Notes: generated by a model not told the origin, from the letters alone. A DNA stretch of 15,420 bases from Hyphomicrobiales bacterium (GCA_016710435.1 JADJVV010000014.1:1-15420); one strand, 5' to 3'; counted from the stretch's first letter, positions 8,042 to 15,314 are shown. Numbers and translations are program-made.

Positions 8042-8862
8042 AATCGACCGTCGCGCCTTACCATACCGCCGCCTGGTGCATCCGCATCGTCTGCACCAAC
8101 GGTACTGTGGCTCGCCTGACGAGCTACCCGTTCAATCTCACCATGTCGAACGCTGCGGTTTATGAAACCGACAGCGGCTATGAGGCTACCGCCTATTCTG
8201 CCTCGACCGGAACTTCACCCTCTGCGATTGACCTGGAAGGGATTGCGGGAGTCGCCGGAATTTCGCGCGACCAGATCGCCAGCGGCGTGTTCGACAATGC
8301 GCGGGTCTATATCTTCAAATGCAATTATTTGTCGCCGGTTGAGGATTACGAGCCGGTGTCATCTGGGTTTTTCGGCAAGACGACGTTAGACGATGATCGC
8401 TATCGCATCGAAGGCATGGCCCTGATCGACACGCTTAACCAGTCGGTAGGGACAAGCTATACCGCGCTCTGTTCGCATACCTTTGGCGATGCCGGATGCA
8501 AGATTGATCTCGGGTCCATTGATGTGTCAGGGGCAGTGACAAGCGTTACTTCGCCGCAGGTTATCCGTGACTCAAGCCGAGCCGAAGCCGCTGACTATTT
8601 CGGCGGCGGGACGATCCGCTTTACCACAGGAAGTAACGCCGGACTGAAGGCACTGGAAATAAAATCTTATGCCGCAGACGGCACGATCACCACTTTTGAA
8701 CCCTTCTATTACACGCCGTCCAATGGCGATGCTTATGTGATGATTCCCGGTTGCCGCAAGCGCAAGGTCGACTGCAGGGATAAGTGGTCGAACGTCATCA
8801 ACTCGATGGCCTTTTGGGATTTGCCGCCGTCGTCGGTTTATACGCAACGGGGTGACGCTTGA
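8038..8862 (+). CDS. DUF2163 / phage BR0599-like tail tip protein (gpL equivalent)
   Basis: 274 residues, with start ATG 8038 overlapping the previous stop. The opening AAWCIRIVCTNG, the middle FGKTTLDDDRYRIEGMALID and the C-terminal GCRKRKVDC and DKWSNVINSMAFWD place it in the DUF2163/TIGR02218 family. Four cysteines, C145 and C154 (C-x8-C, CSHTFGDAGC) and C239 and C246 (C-x6-C), have the spacing of the [4Fe-4S] ligands known in lambda gpL, so a cluster is likely. The protein connects the distal tail ring to the tip protein. Its stop overlaps the TTG start of the NlpC/P60 gene. An unrelated upstream extension of this frame (7420-8037) runs antisense in sense to the DUF2460 gene and is not coding. 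Confidence 0.85.
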   Translation: MKSTVAPYHTAAWCIRIVCTNGTVARLTSYPFNLTMSNAAVYETDSGYEATAYSASTGTSPSAIDLEGIAGVAGISRDQIASGVFDNARVYIFKCNYLSPVEDYEPVSSGFFGKTTLDDDRYRIEGMALIDTLNQSVGTSYTALCSHTFGDAGCKIDLGSIDVSGAVTSVTSPQVIRDSSRAEAADYFGGGTIRFTTGSNAGLKALEIKSYAADGTITTFEPFYYTPSNGDAYVMIPGCRKRKVDCRDKWSNVINSMAFWDLPPSSVYTQRGDA

Positions 8863-9269
8863 CCGCCGACGATGTGATTGCCGCCGCCCGGCTTGCTATC
8901 GGTACGCCGTTCGTACATCAGGGGCGCGTGATTGGCGTCGGGCTTGATTGCGCGGGTCTGGTCGTCCATGTAGCGAACTCTCTTGGCATCGAACATCACG
9001 ACCAAGGGAACTATGCTCGCACGCCGTCTGACGGCTTGCTTGAAGCGGCGCTAGACGGTCAGCAATGCCTTGAGCGCGTATCCGAAATGCAGCGTGGGGA
9101 TGTGCTGCTGATGCGCTTTCTGTCGCAGCCGCAGCACCTTGCCATCTTTACGGGCGAAACCATTGTCCATAGCTACCAGACGGTCGGCAAAGTGTGTGAA
9201 CACGGGTTGGACGATAAGTGGCTTCGCCGCATCGTCGGAATCTATCGTTTCGCAGGGGTTGAAGCATGA
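8859..9269 (+). CDS. NlpC/P60 tail-tip peptidase (gpK-like)
   Basis: 136 residues starting at TTG 8859, which overlaps the DUF2163 stop. No ATG fits the family N-terminus, and the reading MTADDVIAAARLAIGTPF begins exactly where homologues do. The papain-like cysteine peptidase core is complete: G-x-DC at C31 (GVGLDCAGLV), H93 in PQHLAIFTG and the third polar residue likely H104 in TIVHSY. The enzyme would cut peptide stems of peptidoglycan so the tail can cross the wall. In lambda the equivalent is the C-terminal part of gpK. It overlaps the tip gene by ATGA (9266). Confidence 0.85.
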   Translation: MTADDVIAAARLAIGTPFVHQGRVIGVGLDCAGLVVHVANSLGIEHHDQGNYARTPSDGLLEAALDGQQCLERVSEMQRGDVLLMRFLSQPQHLAIFTGETIVHSYQTVGKVCEHGLDDKWLRRIVGIYRFAGVEA

Positions 9270-12200
9270 GCAGTGCTGGTCAGATAATTGGTGGCGTTGT
9301 CGGTGCGGTCATCGGGTTTTTCGCTGGTGGAAACGTCATGCTTGGCGCATCTATCGGCATGGCAATTGGCGGCGCGATTGACCCGCCAAAAGGACCGGAC
9401 ATCAAAGGACCGCGCCTGTCTGACCTGTCTCAGCAGACGTCAACACTCGGCCAAATCATCCCCCGTGTCTATGGCACGACTGCCATCTACGGAAACGTGT
9501 TCTGGATTGAAAATAACGCGCTGAAGGAAACCAGCAAGACAGAAAGCCAAGGCGGTAAAGGCGGCGGCGGGTCGGAAACTACAACCTACGCATATTCTTC
9601 AACCTTTGCGCTTGGTTTATGTAAGGGGCAGATATTCGGAATCAGGCGCATCTGGATCAATAACCAGATGATTTACGACCAAGGGTCATCTGACGTAGGG
9701 ACGCTTTTGGTATCGGCTCAGACGCAAAGTTTCTTTGCTTTTTACAACGGAAGTGACACGCAAAACCCTGATCCGCGCATGCAGGCAGATCTTGGCGTTG
9801 GTCAAACTTCTGCCTATCGCGGGCTTGCTTACCTTGTGTTCTATGACCTTCCGCTTGAAAAGTATGGAAACACGCTGGCTGCGGCGCAGATCAAGGTCGA
9901 GGTAGTTACAGACGGGGCAATTGAAACTGCTGAATATCAATCGTCCAGCCCATTCGCCTCTGCATTATCTGCCGACACAAGAACGCACACTTGGGATAAC
10001 GGGTCATCGTTTAATGCTTACTGGATTCGCAAATCAACGCCAAGAAGCGGAAAGTATTACATTGAATATTTGATACGGCCCGATTCGGTTTCTGCTCGCG
10101 GGTATTATTTCGGCGTCATTGCTCAAAATGAATGGCTGGGGCCACAAAATTACCCGCACAACCCATACGGTGAGCAAACCTACCTTATTACAAATACCAA
10201 TTATTACGGCGCGTCAATTGGTTTGGTCAGAAACGGGTCGTCAGAACCAAATACGCTCTATGACTTTACCATCGGCGACATTATTGGAGTGGCCGTCAAT
10301 TACGATACCAAAAAAGTCTGGATAAGCAGAAACGGTGTTTTCTACGGTGAAGGGAATCCAGAAGCAGACGATCGCCCGCTATTCAATTTGCCGAGTGCTT
10401 CATTTGACCCATACGGGTCAGTCTATCCGGCGGTTGGCGCTGGAGTCACCTACACCGTCGCAAACCTGACATGGGATCAGCTTGTTTACAAGGATGATCT
10501 GCCGACCTTTGCGCCATACCAGCATTCAGTATTGACGCCATCCGATGTGACGCTTGCCAGCGTCGTTCAGTCTGAGTGCCTTCAGTCGTCCCTGCTCACG
10601 GCTGGCGACATTGATGTGACCGGACTGGCCGACATGGTTCATGGGTATCGTGTAGCGACAGTCGCGGCAATCAGGTCATCTGTCGAACCATTGCAAGGCG
10701 CTTACCCGTTCGACATTGTACAAAGCGGATATGGCATTAAATTCAAGCGGCGCGGATCGACGTCAAGCGTGGCGACAGTCCCAGGGCAGGCGCTCTCCGC
10801 AAAAGAAAGCGCAGAAGGCGATGCGGTGAGGATCACCAACGCCCGCGAAATGGACAGTCAGCTTCCCTACCGAGTGCGTCTGACTTATCTTGACGCGGTG
10901 CGCGAGTACGACATCGCCGAGCAGTATTCCGAGCGGTTGAATACTGATTCGGTCAATATCCGCAGCATTGAAATGCCGCTGGTGCTTTCTCCCGACGAAG
11001 CGGCGCAGATGTCCGAGGTGCTGCTCTATATGTACTGGTTGGAGCGCAATGAACTCAGCTTCAAGCTGTCTCCAGATTACCTTAATTTGGAACCCGCCGA
11101 TGTCATCACCATCAACGATGTGTCGGCGACGTATTCGGTAAGGCTCACGAATATCAATTACCTCCCGAGCGGCATTCTTGAATGCTCGGCGCGTTATAAC
11201 AACGCTGCAACCTACACCAGCACCGCAGTTGGAGAAACTTCGCCGCCACCTGTGGCAACGCTTTCGCCGGAAGGGTTCAGCAACGTCAGGCTGCTCGACC
11301 TTCCGACCTTGCTTGATTCAGTAGACGAGCCGGGATTTGTTGTGGCGATGGGTGGCCTTAATTCAGGCTGGCACGGCGGTACGCTTTACAGGTCGGTTGA
11401 CTCTGGTCAAACCTACGCCGCCGTGAACGGGTTTGTCGATCAGTGCAAAATTGGATCGTGCGGTGCTGCGCTCGGGATGCCTTCCGATTCACGCATGATA
11501 GACAAGGCCGGAAAACTATCCGTCACCATGACCAACGGGGCGACCTTATCAAGCGTCACCGAAGCGCAAATGCTGAACGGTCTAAATCACTTTGCCTATG
11601 GCACAGATGGCCGGTGGGAAATCATCGCGGCGCAGAATTGCGCCTTGCAGGGTGATGGAACCTATGTACTCACCGACTTACTTAGAGGTCGGTTCGGCAG
11701 CGAGTGGGCGATGGGGCTTCATGCTTCAGGCGACGACATCATTTTACTTGATTCGACGCTTGTTCAATGGTCTGCCTCAAACCTGAACGCAATCGGATCG
11801 GCGCTTTTGTATAAGGCCGTCACGCAGGGTCGAAGCCTTGCTCAAACGCCAGAAACCACGTTTTCATATCGCGGAAATAATCTTGAGTGCTTGAGTCCGG
11901 TTTATCCGTTGGTTAGAAGGGTCGGCGCTGACACGGTGATTGATTTCATTCGCCGGACTCGCATTGGCGGAGAATGGAGGGATTACATTGATGCGCCGCT
12001 CGGGGAGGCTTCCGAGATGTATGAAATGGTTGTTTTTACGGACAATACCCGAACCGTAGAAAAGCGCGTTATTTCTTCAACTACTCAGTCATTCACGTAC
12101 ACAAAAACGCAACAAGATGCCGACTTCCCTATAACTCCTGCATATTTTTATTCAAGCATATATCAGCTATCGTCAAACGTCGGGCGCGGCAACCCGTTGA

Positions 12201-12865
12201 ATATTGATCTGGTTGCAAAAACGCTGTTTTCTTACGCGGTTCTGGCTTCGCATTTTGAAGGTACAAACGGATCAACCACTTTTGTCGACGTTAAGGGCAA
12301 CACGCTGACGGCAAACGGCAATATGCAGATCAGCACGGATCAATCAAAGGCTGGAAGTTCTTCTGCAAAGGGAGATGGATCGGGCGATTACATTGCGGTG
12401 ACGAATACATCGTTAGCCGATGTGTCTACCGTTGACTCAATGTTTGAGTGTTGGGTTTATATCACCTCGTTTGCGACGAATTCAATCATCTATCAAACCT
12501 TTACAAATACAGGTAGTAGCGCGGGACACATTTTCTTTATTGATACAAGCGGAAAACTTGTTTTATATGCTCGTGAATATTACGTCATAAACTCAATTGG
12601 CTCTGTTCCGCTAAATACATGGACGCATCTTACCTGCTCAATTACCTACGCTGACATGGTTGCCAGATTGTTTATTAATGGCGTCCAGGTGGCGACTGGA
12701 ACATTCGCAAGCGTGGCTGGATTGCAATCCACCGATAGATTTTATTTGCTAGGTGACATTTACGGGGGTTCTCTAACCGGATATGCCGACGAATTCATAT
12801 TCAGTAAAGGGTTCGCATACACCTCCAACTTCACGCCGCGATCCACCCCATTCGAGGAAGTATAA
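9266..12865 (+). CDS. central tail tip / host specificity protein with SPRY and LamG-like domains
   Basis: 1199 intact residues; equivalent in place to lambda gpJ and the GTA hub. A glycine-rich hydrophobic start (GGVVGAVIGFFAGGNVM, residues about 8-40) is followed by PPKGPDIKGPRLSDL and GQIIPRVYGTTAIYGNVFW, typical of GTA/TIGR02216-type tail proteins. Residues about 70-230 and 410-700 carry the hub fold (LKGPxD-like NNQMIYDQ; LSPDYLNLEPADVITI). Residues about 232-412 look like an inserted SPRY domain (GDIIGVAVNYDTKKVWISRN, then YPAVGAG). Residues about 990-1199 look like a C-terminal LamG/concanavalin-type lectin (HFEGTNGSTTFVDVKG, INGVQVATGTF). Both are plausible carbohydrate- or protein-binding modules for the receptor. 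Base composition is noticeably more AT-rich than its neighbours, especially in the two lectin parts, which suggests domain shuffling. Confidence 0.85.
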   Translation: MSSAGQIIGGVVGAVIGFFAGGNVMLGASIGMAIGGAIDPPKGPDIKGPRLSDLSQQTSTLGQIIPRVYGTTAIYGNVFWIENNALKETSKTESQGGKGGGGSETTTYAYSSTFALGLCKGQIFGIRRIWINNQMIYDQGSSDVGTLLVSAQTQSFFAFYNGSDTQNPDPRMQADLGVGQTSAYRGLAYLVFYDLPLEKYGNTLAAAQIKVEVVTDGAIETAEYQSSSPFASALSADTRTHTWDNGSSFNAYWIRKSTPRSGKYYIEYLIRPDSVSARGYYFGVIAQNEWLGPQNYPHNPYGEQTYLITNTNYYGASIGLVRNGSSEPNTLYDFTIGDIIGVAVNYDTKKVWISRNGVFYGEGNPEADDRPLFNLPSASFDPYGSVYPAVGAGVTYTVANLTWDQLVYKDDLPTFAPYQHSVLTPSDVTLASVVQSECLQSSLLTAGDIDVTGLADMVHGYRVATVAAIRSSVEPLQGAYPFDIVQSGYGIKFKRRGSTSSVATVPGQALSAKESAEGDAVRITNAREMDSQLPYRVRLTYLDAVREYDIAEQYSERLNTDSVNIRSIEMPLVLSPDEAAQMSEVLLYMYWLERNELSFKLSPDYLNLEPADVITINDVSATYSVRLTNINYLPSGILECSARYNNAATYTSTAVGETSPPPVATLSPEGFSNVRLLDLPTLLDSVDEPGFVVAMGGLNSGWHGGTLYRSVDSGQTYAAVNGFVDQCKIGSCGAALGMPSDSRMIDKAGKLSVTMTNGATLSSVTEAQMLNGLNHFAYGTDGRWEIIAAQNCALQGDGTYVLTDLLRGRFGSEWAMGLHASGDDIILLDSTLVQWSASNLNAIGSALLYKAVTQGRSLAQTPETTFSYRGNNLECLSPVYPLVRRVGADTVIDFIRRTRIGGEWRDYIDAPLGEASEMYEMVVFTDNTRTVEKRVISSTTQSFTYTKTQQDADFPITPAYFYSSIYQLSSNVGRGNPLNIDLVAKTLFSYAVLASHFEGTNGSTTFVDVKGNTLTANGNMQISTDQSKAGSSSAKGDGSGDYIAVTNTSLADVSTVDSMFECWVYITSFATNSIIYQTFTNTGSSAGHIFFIDTSGKLVLYAREYYVINSIGSVPLNTWTHLTCSITYADMVARLFINGVQVATGTFASVAGLQSTDRFYLLGDIYGGSLTGYADEFIFSKGFAYTSNFTPRSTPFEEV

Positions 12866-13516
12866 ATGGCAAACTCAACCACAAACCTAGACCTTTTGGT
12901 TCAATCTCAGGCCAGCAAGGAAATTACCGTCAATGCGTTTTTCGATGCCGCAAGCCCGTCGACGTTATATGGCAGGCGGCAGTCAACGACCACCGGCCTG
13001 ACTTGGGGATATTACGGCGGCATGGTGCTGGTCAATGGGGTTCTCACAGCCATCAACAATGGGACCGTGGCGCTTACTGCATCCGCGACCAACTATGTAG
13101 AAGCCTTGCCGACCGATGGGTCAGTGTCGAAAAATACAAGCGCTTTCACCGCTGGCCGTATCCCGCTTTATTCGGTAGTGACCGGCACATCCACCATCAC
13201 CAGTTATACCGACTATCGTCTGACATGCCCAAAATGGACGGGGCGACTCGCGCTGGCTTTTCCGTCTGATGCCAACTACACACTGACGCAGTCCGAAGCC
13301 TCGAACGACATCATCAGCATTACGGCTGGCGTAATCAGCACCACCCGCGACTTCATTGTGCCGTTGCTTCCTAAAGTGTGGGTCGTCGTCAATAACACGG
13401 CTCAAAGCGTTCGCATCATTGGCGCATCCGGCACTGGGATCACCATTGCAACCACCAAGACGGCCACCGTGATGGCTGACGGAACGAACGTCGTTAGGGT
13501 TACGGCTGACACGTAA
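12866..13516 (+). CDS. tail fibre-like structural protein
   Basis: 216 residues, starting one base after the tip gene stop with GAGGAAG at 12854-12860. The start MANSTTNLDLLVQSQASK and KEITVNAFFDAASPSTLYG resemble the N-terminus of short tail fibre and DUF2793-type proteins. A Thr/Ser-rich beta-strand middle follows (TAGRIPLYSVVTGTSTITSY). The C-terminus VRIIGASGTGITIATTK and DGTNVVRVTADT is the beta-repeat end often seen on virion fibres that give trimers. It probably attaches next to the tip protein and helps adsorption. No cleavage or chaperone motif is visible. The exact role is inferred from position. Confidence 0.65.
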   Translation: MANSTTNLDLLVQSQASKEITVNAFFDAASPSTLYGRRQSTTTGLTWGYYGGMVLVNGVLTAINNGTVALTASATNYVEALPTDGSVSKNTSAFTAGRIPLYSVVTGTSTITSYTDYRLTCPKWTGRLALAFPSDANYTLTQSEASNDIISITAGVISTTRDFIVPLLPKVWVVVNNTAQSVRIIGASGTGITIATTKTATVMADGTNVVRVTADT

Positions 13517-13560
13517 AAGGTTTAACAGCATCCCGCCAACATAGGCGAGAAGGGAAAAGC

Positions 13561-13797
13561 ATGACCGACCACGAACTGATCGCCAACCTCCACCGGCGCA
13601 TGGATTCTCAAGACCGCCTACTTTTGGAAATCGACCGCAAGATCACCTCGCACATGGCGGAATCAGACTCCATAAAGCCGGCGCTTGAGGAGCTGGTGGC
13701 GCTGTGGAAAGGGTCGAAAATCCTGATTCCGATCATGGCCGGTGCTGCCGCAATGATTTGGGCGGTTATAGCCTGGGCGAAAGACCACCTTAAATGA
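13561..13797 (+). CDS. small membrane protein, XhlA-like (possible holin partner)
   Basis: 78 residues with AAGGG at 13550-13554. The first 50 residues are polar and helical with heptad-like spacing (MTDHELIANLHRRMDSQDRL, LLEIDRKITSHM). The C-terminus is one transmembrane segment, ILIPIMAGAAAMIWAVIAWA, ending in KDHLK. This layout (coiled coil then one C-terminal helix) is shared by XhlA-type lysis proteins and many unnamed phage lysis-region proteins. It directly precedes the endolysin, whose ATG overlaps its stop (ATGA at 13794). It may be a holin, antiholin or membrane anchor; a second, clearer holin candidate lies downstream. The 44 bases before it hold only the ribosome site. Confidence 0.65.
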   Translation: MTDHELIANLHRRMDSQDRLLLEIDRKITSHMAESDSIKPALEELVALWKGSKILIPIMAGAAAMIWAVIAWAKDHLK

Positions 13798-14894
13798 CCA
13801 GCTACGACAACACGCTAAAGAATCCGAACGTACAGGCATTCCTCGCGCTGATCCGCTACACCGAAGGCGCCGGCTATTCCACGCTGTTCGGTGGCGAACA
13901 CTTCACCGAGTTTGAAGACCACCCGCGCCGGTTGATTACGCGAACGCTCGGTGGAAAGCCGATCACCTCCACCGCTGCGGGCGCGTATCAGTTTCTTTCC
14001 CGCACCTGGGACGAATGCAAAAAGGCGCTCGACCTGCCCGACTTTTCAGCGGCCAACCAGGACCGTGCCGCGCTCTACCTGATCGAGCGCCGCCGTGCCT
14101 TGCCTGCCGTGCTTGAGGGCGACTGGCCGACTGCGCTGGAGCGCTGCAACCGAGAATGGGCCTCGCTGCCCGGCAGTCCCTACGGCCAGCCGACGAAAAG
14201 CATGGCCGACTGCCTTGCCTTTCTCGATCGGCTGACGAAGGAGGGCGGCCAGAGTGCCGCACCCTTTCAAGAAAACCCAGGCCCAACCCAAACACAACCA
14301 GGAGCAACCAACATGGCGCCCTTCGTTCTGGCAGCGATTCCAAGCCTTATTCAGGCCGCACCCGCGCTGATCCGCCTTTTCGGGCATGGCGAACAGGCCG
14401 AGAAAAACGCCAAAGCCGCCGAGATCGCCGTCGAGATCGCCAAGGCGGTGACGGCCCAGCCCACGGCGGAAGGCGCTGTCGCCGCCATCCAGTCCGACCC
14501 CGAACTGGCCAGCCACTACGCCAGCGCCATCGAAGCGCAGTGGTACACGCTCACCGGCGAGTCCGGTGGCGGCGGGATCGAGGGCGCGCGGAAAGCCGAT
14601 GTCGCACTCCAGGCCGCCGGCGCCAGCGTATTCAAGTCGCCCGCCTTCATCATCTCGGCCAGCATGTTACCGCTGGTCTATATGGTCGTCGGTGCCGTCA
14701 TCTTCGGACCGGACTGGACGATGGAAATCAAGGCGATGGTGGTGTCGTCGATCATCAGCATGGTGCTTGGCGCGGTGTCCGGCTATTACCTCCGGAACCA
14801 GCTTCTCCAGTCAGCGCAAAACCGACCTGATCAACGCCAAATAATCAACGCCGCCGCCTTTGTCGCCTTACGGCAGAATAGGCGGCGGTTTTGA
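13794..14894 (+). CDS. lambda R-type endolysin read in one frame with a 3TM holin
   Basis: As read, one 366-residue frame. Residues 1 to about 150 match the lambda R / GH104 lytic transglycosylase family: LIRYTEGAGYSTLFGGEHFT, FEDHPRRLITRTL, TSTAAGAYQFLSRTWDECKK, IERRRALPAVLEGDW, REWASLPGSPYGQ. The Glu in RYTEGA is the expected catalytic residue. A Pro/Gln/Thr linker (about 155-173) joins the GTA_holin_3TM-like part from residue 174 (MAPFVLAAIPSLIQAAPALI, then membrane segments near SPAFIISASMLPLVYMVVGA and AMVVSSIISMVLGAVSGYY). It has no signal peptide. It is either a true fusion or two genes joined by loss of a stop. The last residues after YYL are probably misread because of an inserted base near 14790. 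Confidence 0.8.
   Translation: MTSYDNTLKNPNVQAFLALIRYTEGAGYSTLFGGEHFTEFEDHPRRLITRTLGGKPITSTAAGAYQFLSRTWDECKKALDLPDFSAANQDRAALYLIERRRALPAVLEGDWPTALERCNREWASLPGSPYGQPTKSMADCLAFLDRLTKEGGQSAAPFQENPGPTQTQPGATNMAPFVLAAIPSLIQAAPALIRLFGHGEQAEKNAKAAEIAVEIAKAVTAQPTAEGAVAAIQSDPELASHYASAIEAQWYTLTGESGGGGIEGARKADVALQAAGASVFKSPAFIISASMLPLVYMVVGAVIFGPDWTMEIKAMVVSSIISMVLGAVSGYYLRNQLLQSAQNRPDQRQIINAAAFVALRQNRRRF
14301..14304 (+). promoter_or_regulatory. internal ribosome binding site for a holin-only product
   Basis: GGAG sits eight bases before the in-frame ATG at 14313, inside the endolysin-holin frame. Its strength and spacing match the other starts in the window, so a separate holin is probably made whatever the fate of the fusion. 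Confidence 0.65.
14313..14844 (+). CDS. holin, GTA_holin_3TM-like (nested in the endolysin frame)
   Basis: Begins MAPFVLAAIPSLIQAAPALI behind GGAG 14301-14304. The family (Holin of 3TMs, first noted in gene transfer agents) has one N-terminal hydrophobic segment, a soluble helical middle (AEIAVEIAKAVTAQPT, AIEAQWYTLTGESGGGG, GARKADVALQAAG) and two C-terminal membrane segments; all are visible. It would open the inner membrane for the endolysin. The read frame ends late, at 14894, inside a terminator. Removing one C from 14789-14794 gives the family-like end YYLGTSFSSQRKTDLINAK with TAA at 14842-14844, just before the terminator. I therefore take 14844 as the real end; about 177 residues. Confidence 0.75.
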
Positions 14895-14895
14895 T
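14844..14895. terminator. bidirectional terminator between convergent genes
   Basis: Inverted repeat: ATCAA (14844-14848), CCGCCGCC (14851-14858), then GGCGGCGG (14881-14888), TT and TTGAT (14891-14895). The stem is eight GC pairs plus five AT-rich pairs, with a 22-base loop that itself can pair (GCC-TTAC-GGC). A short U-run follows the GC arm on the plus strand and a matching one exists on the minus strand. It lies between the rightward holin and the leftward gene at 14898-15203. Confidence 0.65.
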
Positions 14896-14897
14896 GT

Positions 14898-15203
14898 CTA
14901 CTTTGCGTTGGGCGGCATGGTCGCCAGCAGCGCATGAATCGCGTTGATCGAAACCGCCTTATCGGCGTCCGGTGCCGGCAACAGTCGCATCGTCGCTTCC
15001 ATCTGCCGCAGATCGTCCTCGCCGTCTGCGCCGATCAGGCCAACAAGCGCGCCGCGCAGCAGGGCAATGTCGCCTTCGGCCTTCCGCATCGGGTGCCGCT
15101 CGCAAACCTTGATGTGCTCCGTCAGCACCTGGCTTCCTGCTGCCGGCGTGTCCTGTGGGTATTCGTGCCCGCAATAAACGCAGGTGAGTATTCTTCCGTT
15201 CAT
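14898..15203 (-). CDS. phage-type unknown protein with zinc-finger-like start
   Basis: 101 residues, leftward, ATG at 15203 behind AAGGAG (plus-strand CTCCTT at 15212-15217). The N-terminus has CVYCGHEYP (C-x2-C) and, 20 residues on, LTEHIKVCERHPMR (H-x3-C), the layout of a small zinc ribbon/C2H2-like finger. The remainder is helical and acidic (GEDDLRQMEATMRLLPAPDA) with no known domain. Proteins of this look recur in phage and prophage regions, but their job is not known to me. It points away from the attC-like site at 15225-15314 and converges on the lysis genes. A DNA- or RNA-binding regulator is one guess; no function is claimed. Confidence 0.7.
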   Translation of the reverse strand: MNGRILTCVYCGHEYPQDTPAAGSQVLTEHIKVCERHPMRKAEGDIALLRGALVGLIGADGEDDLRQMEATMRLLPAPDADKAVSINAIHALLATMPPNAK

Positions 15204-15224
15204 CGTTCAATCTCCTTAAAACCA

Positions 15225-15314
15225 GCCCAACTCAACGGTCAACAAGACCGCCGCAATGAGCGTTGTTCGTCAAATAGCCACCGTTCGCGGCGGCTTGTTA
15301 CCTAAGCGTTAGGC
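15225..15314 (+). other. integron attC-like recombination site
   Basis: Imperfect 90-bp inverted repeat with attC architecture. Left outer box GCCCAAC (15225-15231; RYYYAAC) pairs with right outer box GTTAGGC (15308-15314; GTTRRRY) apart from one mismatch. A five-base unpaired spacer lies on each side (TCAAC and TAAGC). The inner stem is GGT-C-AACAAG-A-CCGCCGC (15237-15254) against GCGGCGG-CTTGTT-ACC (15287-15302). The left arm alone carries two extra bases, C15240 and A15247, six bases apart; these are G and T on the bottom strand, the extrahelical bases that IntI recognises in attC hairpins. The terminal loop is 32 bases. The asymmetry sets the orientation as rightward, with the exchange point next to the first base of GTTAGGC. 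Confidence 0.6.

Noticed and set aside
14156..14830. 224-residue plus frame overlapping endolysin and holin
   Set aside because: Arg-rich out-of-frame reading of well-assigned codons; no ribosome site and no domain pattern.
14907..14913. A second GTTGGGC box as the end of another attC site
   Set aside because: It lies in the coding end of the leftward gene, and the bases to its left do not form the matching spacer, inner stem and RYYYAAC box. The nearby inverted repeat is the terminator.
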